64,000 nucleotides of DNA from Pogona vitticeps (GCF_051106095.1 NC_135785.1:184991045-185055044); one strand, 5' to 3'. Shown: positions 1-20,917, counted from the stretch's first letter. Notes: a model not told the origin generated them from the sequence alone. Program-made: numbers and translations.

Positions 1-963
1 AAGGGAGTGTATATGTTTCATGATTAGTAGCCACTGGGAGCCTTTATTCACCATGAATTTTTAAAATGGCCTTTGGCATCCTTTACTACATCTTGTGGTA
101 GCGAATTGCACAGATAACTTCAGAAGAACTACTTTCTCTTCCATATTAGAATGCAGGCCCATCCACTGAAACTAGGGGGAGACCAAGTACAGATAAGAGC
201 CTGAATTCTAATATGGAAGAGAGCGAAATCTCCCTATTCACTTTCTCCACATCTTTGTTTTGTTTTGTTTTCCTAAGCTAAAGAGCAGCAAATGTAATAT
301 TTCCTCACAGAATTTTCCTCTGTCCCTTGGTGGTTTTGATTGCCTTTTTCAGAATTTTTCCAGCGTTACAGTCCACTTTTATCAGATGTGATGACCAAAA
401 CTATATGCAGTATCTCAGTTATGATCACATATTATTAATTTGTATCTGGGCAGTGTCCCTTTTCTTTTTCAATGTCACCCAACATAGAATCTGCCTTTTT
501 AAAATAGCAGCAACATTTAGGCTTGAGATCTTCATTGCACAAGGCTAAAATCTCTTTCTTGGTTCGCCAAAACTAGCTCAGATTCTTCCAATGTATATGT
601 AAGGTTGGAGATACCTAGTTCATCAAAGAGATCATCAAGATATTTCAGATACAGTAAAGTGGTATATTGATTAATTAAACAGATGTTGGGATTTTTCGCC
701 TAATATCTATTTTTTTAACCTTTGCTTACACTCAGCTTTATTTGCCCTTTTCATACCCATGCCTGAAACTAAGAGATCCTTGTGAGGCTCTTTGCTGTCA
801 GTTTTTGTTCTAACCAACAAACTATTCAGTTACTACTTTATTGCTTAAGCCTAACTCTCAAGTGTTTATATTTAAAAAGCACTAACCTTCATAACAGATC
901 CTTGGAGAAGCCTGATATTTACCTGTCTCCACTGTAAGATTCACTGCTTAATGCCCTGTAGTT
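1..963. other. Intergenic, no gene seen
   Basis: AT-rich sequence with only short chance reading frames. I see no exon with splice sites, no RNA gene and no repeat that I can name with confidence. Confidence 0.5.
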
Positions 964-1075
964 CAGTAATCCCCAATCTTGGGGCCCCAGACATTCTTAT
1001 GCTTACAAGGACTTCTGGGAGTTGCAGTCCAAGAACATCTGGAGACCCAAACTTGGCAACCACTGCTGTAGTTAA
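964..1075. mobile_element. hAT-type MITE, 112 bp
   Basis: A short non-coding element that starts CAGTAATCCCCAA and ends CAACCACTG, so its ends are imperfect inverted repeats. It is flanked by a perfect 8-bp direct repeat, CTGTAGTT, at 956-963 and 1076-1083. Eight-base target duplications and CAG..CTG ends are typical of hAT elements. The inner sequence (GGGAGTTGCAGTCCAAGAAC) resembles the copy at 52,994-53,111. Confidence 0.8.
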
Positions 1076-1083
1076 CTACAAAT

Positions 1084-1639
1084 CTCTACATACCAGGCCA
1101 TCTCTATTCACATATTCATTGGTACTTTAAAAACTCAAAATTAACATACTTTAGAGAGCATACATTATGTATGAAACTAGGAAGCTTCAACCACCTTGAT
1201 TTAATCTTGTTTTTACAATAAAGGGTGTAACATTTGCCCCGTGGCCCCTACTTGTTCCACCAAACACAGAGCTCACGAAAGTATCCCAAGACGCCGCCAC
1301 CAGTTGATCACCTTATCAACTTATATTTCTTAGGAAAGACTAATGTCCATCCAGCACTGACTTTTTAACAGAAACAGGTTTATTGATTACAAGTTGTTTC
1401 AGGAATAATTCTTAAGCACATTCTTAAAAGTTACACAAAGCTTCAGTATTTTACTTTGAACTCTTATATCTTAATTAATAATCTTTGGATTTTGCTTTTC
1501 TTTTCTCTCCTTTATTTACTTATAGCATTTATTTAATCATTTTCTGCTCATCATGGCTCCCAAAGCAATACACAATAGATTAAAACATTTCACGTTCTGT
1601 AACATCCATTATGAAGGACCTACAAGCTCACCTTTTTAA
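1084..1639. other. AT-rich stretch, no gene
   Basis: No coding exon seen. On the minus strand there is an AATAAA followed about 170 bases later by a ...TTACA end near 1,226. This loosely resembles the end of an old LTR, but I could not find a matching start or a target duplication, so the stretch is left unclassified. Confidence 0.35.
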
Positions 1640-3930
1640 TGATATTTTTGCTGTTTAGTCATGTCTGATTTTTCATAACCCCATGGACCAGAGCACACTA
1701 GGCCCTCCTGTCTTCCACTGCCTCCCGGAGCTGGGTCAAATTCATGTTGGTAGCTTCGCAGACACTGTCCAACCATCTCATCCTCGGTCGTCCCCTTCTC
1801 CTCTTGCCTTCACACTTCCCCAACATCAGGGTCTTTTCCAGGGAGTCTTGGAGCCTCAGCTTCAGGATCTGTCCTTCCAGTGAGCACTCAGGGTTGATTT
1901 CCTTCAGAATGGATAGGTTTGTTCTCCTTGCAGTCCAGGGGACTCTCAAGAGCAACACAATTCAAAGGCATCAATTCTTCAGCAGTCAGCCTTCTTTATG
2001 GTCTATTGCTTCCTGTCCCACGTATAGGTTTCTCAGGAGATATATAAGGTGGTCAGGCACTCCCATTTCTTTAAGAACTTGCCATAGTTTGCTGTGGTCC
2101 ACATAGTCAAAGGCTTTTGCATAGTCAATGAAGCAGAAGTAGATGTTTTTTTGGAACTCTCTAGCTTTCTCCATAATCCAGTGCATGTTAGCCATTTGGT
2201 CTCTAGTTCCTCTGCTCCTTTGAAATCCAGCTTGTACTTCTAGGAGTTCTCGGTCCACATACTGCTGAAGCCTGCCTTGTAGGATTTTGAGTATAACCTT
2301 GCTAGCGTGTGAAAGAGTGCAATTGTACAGTAGTTGGAGCATTTTTTGGCACTGTCCTTCTTTGGAATTGGGATGTAGACTGATCCTTTCCAATCCTCTG
2401 GCCACTGCTGAGTTTTCCAAACTTGCTGACATACTGAGTGTAGCACCTTAACAGCATCATCTTTTAAGATTCTAAATAGTTCAACTGGAATGCCATCACC
2501 TCCACTGACCTTGTTGTTAGCCATGCTTTCTAAGGCCCACTTGACTTCACTCTCCAGGATGTCTGGCTCAAGGTCAGCAAACACATTATCTGGGTTGTCC
2601 GGGATATCCAGATCTTTCTGGTATAATTCCTCTGTGTATTCTTGCCACCTCTTTTTGATGTCTTCTGCTTCTGTAAGGTCCCTACCATTTTTGTCTTTTA
2701 TCATGTCCATCTTTGCACAAAATGTTCCTTTAATATCTCCAGTGTTTTTGAACAGATCTCTGGTTTTTCCCTTTTTATTATTTTCCTCTATTTCTTTGGA
2801 TTGTTCATTTAAGAAGGCCCTCTTGTCTCTCCTTGCTATTCTTTGGAAGTCTGCATTCAATTTTCTGTAACTTTTCCTGTCTCCTTTGCATTTTGATTCC
2901 ATTCTCTTCTCTGCTATTTGTAAGGCCTCGTTGGACAGCCACTTTGCTTTCTTGCATTTTCTTTTCTTTGGGATGGTTTTTGTTGCTGCCTCCTGGACAA
3001 TGTTATGAGTCTCCATCCACAGTTCTTCAGGCACTCTTTCCATCAAATCGAGTTCCTTAAATCTGTTCTTCACTTCTGCTGTATATTCATAAGGGATTTG
3101 GTTTAGATTATACCCGACTAGCCCTGTGGCTTTTCCTACATTCTTCAGTATAAGCTTGAGTTTTGCTATAAGAAGCTGATGATAAGAGCCACAACCAGCT
3201 GCAGGTCTTGTTTTTGCTGACTGTATAGAGCTTCTCCATCTTTGGCTGCAGAGAACATAATCAATCTGATTTTGGTATTGCCCATCTGGTGATGTCCATG
3301 TGTAGAGTTGCCTCTTGTGTTGTTGGAAAAGAGTGTTTGTGATGATCAGCTTGTTCTCTTGACAAAACTCTTATATTAGCCTTTGCCCAGCTTCGTTTTG
3401 AACTCCGAAGCCAAACTTTCCTGTTGTTCCTTTCATCTCTTGACTCCCTACTTTAGCATTCCAGTCCCCTAGAATGAGAAGAACATCTTTCTTTGGTGTC
3501 AATTCTAGAAGGTGTTGTAAATCTTCATAGAATTGTTCAATTTCAGTCTCCTCAGCAATGCTGGTTGGTGCATAAACTTGGATTATTGTGATGTTGAATG
3601 GTCTGCCTTGGATTCGTATTGAAATCATTCTATCATTTTTGAGATTATATCCCATTACAGCTTTTCCCACTCTTTTGTTGACTATGAGGGCTACTCCACT
3701 TCTTCTACGGGATTCTTGCCCACAGTATTAGATATGATCATCATCTGAATTGAATTTGCCCATTCCCATCCATTTTAGTTCACTGACGCCCAGGATGTCA
3801 ATGTTTATTCTTGCCATCTCCTGTTTGACTACATCCAGCTTACCAAGGTTCATAGATCTTACATACCAGATTCCTATGCAGTATTTTTCTTTGCAGCATT
3901 GGACTTTCCTTTCCCAGTCTCTAAATTATC
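1640..3930 (-). mobile_element. BovB (RTE-clade) LINE, internally deleted
   Basis: Minus-strand pieces of the BovB open reading frame are readable. The endonuclease part is near 3,370-3,670 (VYAPTSIAEETE, LGDWNAKVGSQ). The linker and reverse-transcriptase N-part lie at 2,000-3,070 (KKRWQEYTEELYQKDLDIPD, FIDYAKAFDYVDHSKLWQVL). The C-terminal tail is at 1,698-1,958 (LLRVPWTARRTNLSILKEI, RRRGRPRMRWLD). The reverse-transcriptase core with the YADD region is missing, because the frame jumps from GQEA near 1,990 to the LLRVPW segment near 1,955. The 3' end near 1,640-1,680 carries the family's tail (ATGGGGTTATGAAAAATCAG..). The element is defective. BovB is abundant in squamates and ruminants, which supports the organism call. 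Confidence 0.92.
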
Positions 3931-4375
3931 TACTTTGGATTTTTCTCAAACTTCTACTGGCTTTCCAAAAACAAAAAACCCAGAATCTCTACTGCATTCT
4001 GCCAACTGATTCAATTGTAAAAGAAACAATAACATTTTAATTTAGGAAGTATAATGGTTATGTGGCACAATTCTTGGTCATGCAGTTTCTTCTGTTTTCA
4101 AGAACCAACTTTCTAATTATAACAAGTTCTTTCTTAGCAATGTAACTATGATAGACAATTCCCTTTTGGAAACCCATACAACTATGCTGGTAAACAAATG
4201 TACCCATCTCTCTCCAGCCCTTTCCGACTGTTAACTCCTTCTCAACCAAAAACTCTCCCACAGATTCCTTTTTTCTTTGCTTGAACCCATTTGGCGAGTC
4301 ATGATTTCCTCAGACCCGGCCAATCACCTTCTCCTTGCTGACACTGAGTGGTGCTGCCCCTCACACTGCACTATT
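3931..4375. other. Intergenic, outside the left arm
   Basis: Unclassified sequence between the BovB 5' end and the outer limit of the left palindrome arm. It has no counterpart beyond 42,962 on the other side. No gene seen. Confidence 0.4.
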
Positions 4376-4398
4376 AATCTCTTGATCATATAATAGTA

Positions 4399-4520
4399 CA
4401 GTGGTGCCTCAATTTATGAACTTAATCCATTCCGGAAGATGGGTGTAAGTCGAAATGGTCATAAGTCAAAGCACCATTTCCCACTGAAATGCATTGAAAT
4501 ACAATTAATCGGTTTCTGAA
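4399..4520. mobile_element. Truncated Tigger-like MITE end
   Basis: Starts CAGTGGTGCCTCAATTTATG directly after a TA and continues with the family's ATTCCGGAAG and GTAAGTCG motifs. The far terminal repeat is not found, so the element is cut short. The exact right limit is uncertain. It lies where the left arm lacks the CR1 body that the right arm retains. Confidence 0.6.
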
Positions 4521-4644
4521 GTAATGGTGATTTAAAGATCACCTGGTGGCAGGAAGTGTAAAAGAGAGTGTTTGCCTTCGTGTGCTCTGAGGCTTGAAAG
4601 TCAAGCAAAGGGGCACGAGGGTGGACGTCACATCTATTCAAATT

Positions 4645-4725
4645 TCTGTAGTTTGAATTTTCTTCCTGTCTTCCAGGGTATTAGCTATTCTAACCAATTT
4701 TGTGCCGTCCGCAAATTCGATTAGC
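4645..4725 (-). mobile_element. CR1 LINE scrap
   Basis: This is the reverse complement of 42,205-42,275, where the same sequence continues into a longer CR1 reverse-transcriptase fragment. Only the first part survives here. Key shared words are TAGCTATTCTAACCAATTTTG and TTCGATTAGCATTCCCTAC read on the plus strand. Confidence 0.7.
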
Positions 4726-4947
4726 ATTCCCTACACCCCCTGGTCCTCTAGATGTTGTACTGAAATGGGTCATCATTCCTCTACTGACTCTGCTGGGTAG
4801 AGCATATGAGAATTACAGTCTGGAATCTGGAGGGTTAGATACGCCTAGCCCTGCTCCAAGGACATCTTCACAAACCACCCCTTCTTTTTCATGTCAGAAT
4901 TGCTTTCGGTGAACCTGATTTTCACAGGTACAAACAAACTGCTGGAG

Positions 4948-5055
4948 AGCTCAATGGTTTAGGTGTTTGGCTGGGAGTTCAATTCCCCCCTGGGTCTCCT
5001 TGACAAGGGCTGGACTCAATGATCCCTTCGAGCTCTGCAGTTCTAAGATGATGAT
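4948..5055 (+). mobile_element. tRNA-derived SINE fragment
   Basis: Contains a tRNA-like internal promoter region (CTCAATGGTTTAGGTGTTTG then GAGTTCAATTCCCCCC), followed by the body words GGGCTGGACTCAATGATCCC and GAGCTCTGCAGTTCTAAGAT and an (ATG)n tail. The mirror copy is at 41,872-41,990, so it predates the duplication. Confidence 0.75.
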
Positions 5056-5350
5056 GATGATATACTTATTCTTTATAAAATACAGTGTTCCTGTAAATGT
5101 AAAGCTATGTTTGTCCCAGCATATGTTACCTCACATTCTTGCATATCTGTATAGCTTGCTTTCCGATCGGGTACTTGAAGATAAATTTGGGCTTAATATG
5201 CAAGACTGATTGCTGAGGAATATATCTGCAAGAGAACCCTACTTTTGGAGGAAAACATGCTAGTAGGAAAACCACAATCTCCTGTTTCGACTTTAGCAGT
5301 ATTTCCATCACCCATGCCTCCTTCTGTGCAGCCAAAACCTATTCCACATA

Positions 5351-5911
5351 CAGTGGGGTCTCTACTTAAGAACGTCCCTATTTAAGAACAATCCAACTTA
5401 AGAACAGCTCCGTTTGCTAAATTTTGCTTCTACTTGAGAACAGAAATCCAAGATAAGAACAGGAAAAAAAAAACTTTCCTGCTCTTTTTTTAACCTTAGG
5501 TCATCTTAGGTTAAAAAAAATTCTCCCCCTAGTGGTAGAGTACGTATTAACCAGCATTGCATTAGTTCCTATGGGAACTAATGCTTCAATGTACGAACGC
5601 ACCTCTACATAACAAAAAAACAGCCAGAACGGATTAATTGGTATTCAGTCCATTGCTTCAAAATTAGCTTCGTCAGAAGTGCTTTTAACACTGTTCCCTG
5701 ACCTAAGGGGAAAAAAAAGAAAAAATATCCCCCTCTAGTGGAAGAAGGCGGAATAGCAGCTTCCCATTAGTTTCTATGGACGGAAAAGAGCAGATACGGA
5801 TTAAATGGTTTTCAATGCATTCCTATGGGAAATGCAGATTCAACATAAGAACTTTTCAACTTGAGAACCACCTTCCAATACGGATTAAGTTCTTAAGTAG
5901 AGACCCCACTG
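5351..5911. mobile_element. Tigger-like MITE, left arm only
   Basis: A 561-bp element with terminal inverted repeats CAGTGGGGTCTCTACTTAAG and CTTAAGTAGAGACCCCACTG, flanked by TA on both sides (5,349-5,350 and 5,912-5,913). It has no coding capacity. TA duplication and CAGTGG ends suit a TcMar/Tigger non-autonomous element. The right arm has the unfilled site near 41,580 (mirror word CCACATATTCTTTC with a single TA). A relative is at 55,613-56,145. Confidence 0.9.
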
Positions 5912-5913
5912 TA

Positions 5914-8097
5914 TTCTTTCCTCAGCAGCCAACACACAAGTCCTATATTACTTACATATATTTGACGCCTCCTTTAATGTTTTGTGTTTTCTAACATTTG
6001 TGTTGCTGATTTAAATGAAATTGTGGGAAAGGTAGGTGCATGCATTAGCCTTTGCAGTTGACCCTTTGCTTACCAACAGACTGTTATCTAGTACTGAAGA
6101 CAGATTAACAATTGATCATAAAATGGGTGCCACAGGACATGCTGGGGAATTCAAAGGACAGTTTTATCATGCTGCGCTGAAGATCAGGGACTACAGCAGT
6201 ATTGTTTCTTACTTCACACTTTCGGCTTTTTAATTTTTGAACACTCAGGCACACGTCTGGTTTCTCCTGAAGATAAATCGAAATCTGTAACTACATATTT
6301 AAGCCGTTCCCATATTTATTTAAGGCTACAGTAAAGTGATGAGCATGAACACCTATTGGTAAGTTCATCAATCAGAACAGTGCCGCTTATCTGAGGGCTC
6401 TTAAAAATAAAAGACACAGAGTCTAGCATATTAAGCACACATATTTACTTGATCTATACAGAACTGAGTAGATAAAACTTCAGATTCACACCAGTGAAAA
6501 ATTTCTACAAAATGTTCCTGAAAAGCAAAAACAAAACTGCCTATTTATTCAGCATTTTTTTCATGAAAGCAGGCATGAGTTTGTAAAAATAAAGCAGAGT
6601 GGTTCAGCACAAACTAAATTTCTGCATCACTTTTCACAGTTATTTCCATCTACAGCCTGAAGAGGTAGATTTTCTGCATCACCTGAGAATTGAACTGGAA
6701 CGTAACTAGGAGTAATAAAGAGGACAACGGGTCAGGATACAGCCCTAAAATGTGTAGGTCAATATACCTGTGTGGTACAAATGAAAAGGGTGTTGGGGGG
6801 GGCTGAGTTCAGTGTGAGATGGGCTTTAAAACTGTAGGGCCTCTGAAGGCCCTGGCTGTGCAATAGGAAAAATAATACTGCATGCCCTCATACTGAACAC
6901 ATCTGATGCAAATTCATTGCAAAAGATATGAAGAAAGGGAGGGCAGAAGCAACAACCTTAATTATTTTAAGTACTTGATTACATACAATAAAAGTGTCTG
7001 CCTGTGGGAAGCATGCGTTGTATAAGTGAAGTGCACTGAACAGATCAGTTGAGGGATGACAGTACAATCTCCTTCTACGTGGCAGATGCGAGGAGTGTGA
7101 GGTTTCAACTCTAGCACTTCTCACTGGTCAAAAGATGGAATGCCAGGAGGCTTCAGAAAAAAAACCCTTTGGTCCATTCAAACTCAAAACACAATGTGGG
7201 AAGGGTCACCTGCACAACTTTTGTTTCCCCCCCCCCTTCAAATTCCTGTATTTTTCAGGACCAGGCATCCATACGTTTCCAACCCTTGAACTGCAACAGG
7301 ATCCAAAATCTACTCTTAATTACAGATAGAGGAGGCACTGTGCCCATTGTCTCCAGAAGAAAAAGGCAACCAAGCTTAAAGGGGGGGGGGGGCGGGGGGA
7401 GAGACTCCAGAAGCTTTGTAGCTGACATCCCAACTCGCATTCTGGTTCAAGTTCTTTCGGGTTCCTTTTGTTGGACGTTTGACACTGAACACTTTTTTTT
7501 AATGTTTCAAAATACTGGCCGATCTCCCTTCATCTTTCTTACATGACTAACAAGATCATCCTTTACAATGCCCACTTTATGCACCCTCCTTGCACACCTG
7601 CTATGCTTATTTTATGGAACTGGAATGAATATAGAACAGACTGCAAATGCAACAGTGAGGAACTGGCCAGTTTCCAGATCAGACTACAGGTCTCAATTTG
7701 ATTTCTCCCAGTGGTATAAGCAGCATTTCAAAGGTTTCCTGCAAGCCTTATTTCCATTCATGACCTCTACTTCACAACATACATAACGGTTAGTAAAGGA
7801 TAGCATATCAGCGTAGGCTGAATATTCAAGTAATCTGAAACTGAGTTACTTAAGAGAACGGGAGTAAGGAATGAGAAAACCAAGTCATGGGCCCAAGTCA
7901 GCAATCACTCAACAAGGACAGTTCACAGCTTCAGCAATGCAACAGAGGTAAGATAGAGCCTTGGCTGTTGTATATGAGCTAACATAAAGACCTACATGCC
8001 AAAAAAAAAACAGGTAACCTATAGATGCCAAAAGGCACTTTTAATTGACATACATGTTTAATAAATAAATCCCTTTATTCAAAATAATTCAAAACTG
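5914..8097. other. 3' flank of left TXLNG within the arm
   Basis: Mirror of about 39,000-41,580 in the right arm, with close but imperfect identity. No exon is seen. Contains a G-rich run at 7,379-7,399. A right-arm MITE insertion (39,409-39,743) has its unfilled counterpart near 7,735. Short reading frames here are not conserved between the arms. Confidence 0.6.
7379..7399. repeat. Poly-G tract
   Basis: A run of G interrupted once by C. Its mirror in the right arm is a run of 19 C at 40,092-40,110. Such runs vary in length and are prone to sequencing error. Confidence 0.85.
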
Positions 8098-8285
8098 GAG
8101 TGCAGATTAGCATATTCTCCCTCCACCTTTATGTTTGGATTGAGGTAACTTATTATTCATGCTGTTATCTGTGTATTTAACAAGACATTCGTTTTCTTAA
8201 AAACCTGTTTGCTGTCAAATATCTGTGTTGAGACAAATGGACCAACACAAGAAGTATTACCATTAGCTGTTTCATTAATAGGGTG
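8098..8285. repeat. First unit of a left-arm duplication
   Basis: About 185 bp that resembles 8,726-8,905 in direct orientation (shared words TTAGCATATTCT, CTGTTTGCT.TCAAATATCTG, TGTTGAGACAAATGGACCAA). The two units flank the MITE at 8,286-8,708. The right arm has a single unit at about 38,690-38,880. Confidence 0.75.
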
Positions 8286-8708
8286 CAGTGGTGCCTCGCT
8301 GAACGGCAATAATCTGTTCCATGAAAAGTGCCATTAAGCAAAAACATCGTAAAGCGAAAATAAAAAGCCCATTGAAACACACTGAAAACCTTTCAATGCG
8401 TTCCAAAGGGCTTAAAATTCACCGTCCAGCGAAGATCCTCCATACGGCCGCCATTTTCGCTGCCTGTATAGCGAGGAATCCGTCTCTAAATACAGCGGGG
8501 AATCATTTTATTTACCCAGCGGCCATTTTGAAACCGCCGATCAGCTGTTGGAAAATTGTCGTTTTGCGAAGAATCGGTTCCCGAAGCAGGGAACTGATCA
8601 TCGCAAAGCGAAATTCCCCCATCTGGACCATCATTTTGTGATCGCAAAAAGATCGTCGTAATGCGGATTCGTCATAATGCGGGGCAATCATAAAGCTAGG
8701 CACCACTG
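8286..8708. mobile_element. Tigger-like MITE between duplicated units
   Basis: A 423-bp non-coding element with ends CAGTGGTGCCTCGCT and GCTAGGCACCACTG. The interior has hairpin-like complementary parts (GCGAAAATAAAAAGCCCATT, CGATCAGCTG). The right end is followed by TA. The left flank does not read TA, so that end or target site has changed. Absent from the right arm. Confidence 0.8.
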
Positions 8709-8725
8709 TATAGTGGTGGGGGGAG

Positions 8726-8905
8726 GGAACATTAGCATATTCTACCTCCGCCTTTGTGTTTGGATTGTGTTAATTTATAATTTATACTGTTGTCTATGTA
8801 TTTAGTAAGACTACATGTTTTCTTAAAAACCTGTTTGCTCTCAAATATCTGTGTTGAGACAAATGGACCAAAACAATAAGTGTTACCATTAGTTGTTCCC
8901 TTATT
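8726..8905. repeat. Second unit of a left-arm duplication
   Basis: Direct partner of 8,098-8,285. This unit is closer to the single right-arm sequence because it continues into TTCCCTTATTCAGTGAGGACTGC, so it is probably the original. The first unit is then the extra copy. Confidence 0.7.
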
Positions 8906-9113
8906 CAGTGAGGACTGCATTTGTAAATGCCCATTATTTCCTACCAATGGAGAGAGGCATCAACCCTAGTCACGAAATAATGGCAGACAAAATCAAAATC
9001 CACTTTAGTTCAGCAACCAACCAAAACCCCACATTTAGTAGCATAAACTGCAAGTAGTACAAAGGCATTATTAGGCGGTAGGCTTTGTGTTACAGTTCAT
9101 CTTCTTAAAAGAT

Positions 9114-9209
9114 TTTATTCTCTTGAATAGGCAGCAATGCATCTGAACATTAGTTAGTGGTTGTCTGGACTAAATGTGAGCAACTGCCTCCACCCACCAA
9201 TCTTTTATT
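9114..9209 (-). terminator. Candidate poly(A) signals, left TXLNG
   Basis: Minus-strand AATAAA hexamers read as TTTATT on the plus strand at 9,204-9,209 and 9,114-9,119, about 0.6 and 0.7 kb past the stop codon. They mirror the two signals in the right copy. Which one is used cannot be told from sequence. Confidence 0.5.
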
Positions 9210-9817
9210 TTAACAGGCAAGAAAACAATCACTCCAGTTATGAATTGACTGTAGTGGACAATCCTGAGAAATGTGAGTTGTAGACCCTGTATTTCCAGTT
9301 GCAAATTCAAGCGGCAATTAAACTGCAGCTACATTAAACCCTGTAAGATTTCCTCTCACCAGCCTGCTTCACACTGGTCATGAGTTATGTTGGTCACCAG
9401 ATGCCCATTATAGTTTATTCGTTCAATTCAGAATAGCAAGCATTCTGACCCCCCAAAACTTGTGGCAGTTTGGTCACAGGTGTTCCCTTTGTCGTATCAG
9501 ACCTGCACACGAAATTTAAATGATGTGGCCATGTAAGTGTGTTATAGCATCAGGAAAAAAAAAAGGAATTTACATGCATCCTTTGATAGTTTCTTGTTTT
9601 AAAAAATGAGGCAGATGTGCAACACAATTGTGGAAATTTTATAGATCAGCTATTCAATAGCCACCGAGCAGCTTCCTGTACCAGGCAAATTCTGTTCTGT
9701 TCTAAGAAAATACAGATATGGTAGAAAAAGTAAGAAAATTTTCACCACAAAACTAAGAGTTACCACCACCTGTTAAAGCCATACACAAAATATATCTCTC
9801 AATACAGTGTTTACACT

Positions 9818-19286
<9,469 letters not shown>

Positions 19287-20149
19287 AGGCTGGAAAGGAG
19301 AGGGGAAAAGAACGACAACAACGCTTGAGAAAGGAAACTCCGCTTCATCTCGGCGAAGCAGCTATTTCAGGAACCCATCCGAAGCACATACAGTATAGGC
19401 GACCGGAGCGCAAACCACCATCATCCCCCCCCACGCACTTTACACATGACACAGCACGGGAAAGGAGGCGCCGAGGATGCCCTAAAGCCAGCGGGCATCC
19501 ATGCCGCCGGGGCTCTTCCCTCTGACGAGCCCACCGGCTTCCTCGCAGGTAAGGCTCAACGAGCTCGCTTCTCGGTCACCCGGGATGGTCTCGAGCGGGA
19601 AGAAAGCGGCGGGAGGACGGTCCGCGGGGGCCGCCGCCGACTCCGGGAAGCACGCCGCTCCACCGCGGGGCGGAGCACACCGCCTCTGCCCGGAGACCGG
19701 CCACGACCTCGACCGCTCCTCAGACCGGCCGGGAGAGCGAGCGAGCGAGAGGGGAGACCGGGGCGAAAGCGCCTGCTGCAGCTGCCTGCCTGCCTGCCTG
19801 CCTGACCCACCAACCTCCTTCGCCAAACACCCGACGCTCCTCGAAGCCGGAAGCTCTTTGGTCGAGCGAGCTAGAGCGGCGCCGGCAGAGGAACTTCCGG
19901 GCCCGCCTCCTCCTCCTCCTCCTCCTCCTGCCCAGGAGACCCGGCTGTGGCCCAAGCCCCGCCCACGTTCTCCCCCCCTCCCCCAGAAGGGAGGGAAGTC
20001 CCCGCCCCGCCTGGCGCGCTTGGGGAACCCTCCCGCGAGGCGGCCGGCGGCGCCTCTTTCCGGGGGCGCGCGACGGGGAGGGCGGGCAGCGTGGCAACGC
20101 CGGGGTCGGGCGCCGGTAAAGAAACGGAATCCCGCAGGAGCAGCGCCTT

Positions 20150-20917
20150 GAGAGGCATCCGTTGCCCGGCCTTGCCAATCACTCCGTAGTTTGCCTTTTC
20201 CTTTCGGCTGTTAGAACGGTGGCATCACGTCCTTAAAGGCTTTTCACCGTCATACTGGTCGATGTATCTTAACAGGATAGGGAATTAATGCGATCCATTG
20301 TGAGGTCAGCAGCAATAGTTTCACGTGGAAAACATCGGAAGATCTTGCTATTCTTTACTACGTCGATTTACATTAAATGTGTTCCAGTATTAACATTCTC
20401 TTTTATTACTCTGATAATTTTGATTCTAGACTTTTCAATTTGTTTGTATATCCTCTTGGTGTAAAAGCTATAGGAAAGCCTTAAGGCTTAAATCCTATTG
20501 CTAGTCCTTCTTAGAACAGATGGATCTACTCCAGTAGAAGCTAGCAATTGGATTTAGTCCAATGTGTTTATGACCGGATTGCTGATCCTGTGGCAGCGTG
20601 AAATGATCTATCAATACTTGGTCTATAGTGTGTATGCATCCCAGACTGAGGTACCCAAATGTTGTTGGCTTCCATTCCTGGAATTGCTGCCTCCTGGCCA
20701 AGTTGGCTGGGGATTCTGGGAGCTAAATGTCAACATCTGTGGTTCCAATTTTGCGATCCAGTGTGAAGGCCACACCAATTTGCAATTTCTCTGTGACCAG
20801 TTAAGTTTGTTACTCAGAATTGTTCTGAATTGGTAGTGACTGAGAGAACATCCTTTAGTGAGCATGGTGAGTCACTCACGCTTCCGACCTTGAAGTGACA
20901 AAGGTGAGTTCAAGTTT
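20150..20917. other. Upstream block present only in the left arm
   Basis: 768 bp between the CpG island and the L2 LINE with no counterpart in the right arm, where the flanks are joined directly at 26,174/26,175. A two-base TT overlap occurs at the joint. No gene seen. A stretch near 20,655-20,720 (TTCCTGGAATTGCTGCCTCC) has the look of an old hAT-like repeat. Confidence 0.8.

Noticed and set aside
1226-4375. A possible minus-strand LTR (AATAAA followed by a TTACA end), interrupted by the BovB LINE
   Set aside because: The would-be ends TGTGAGG (4,375) and TTACA (1,226) have different 5-bp flanks, and no internal genes or partner LTR were found.
19446-20189. Several long reading frames (up to 216 codons) on both strands of the left CpG island, mirrored at 25,954-26,884
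   Set aside because: They occur in all frames of a GC-rich island, overlap each other, and consist of Pro/Arg/Gly/Ala runs. They reflect base composition. The mirror copies come from the duplication and are not evidence of protein conservation.
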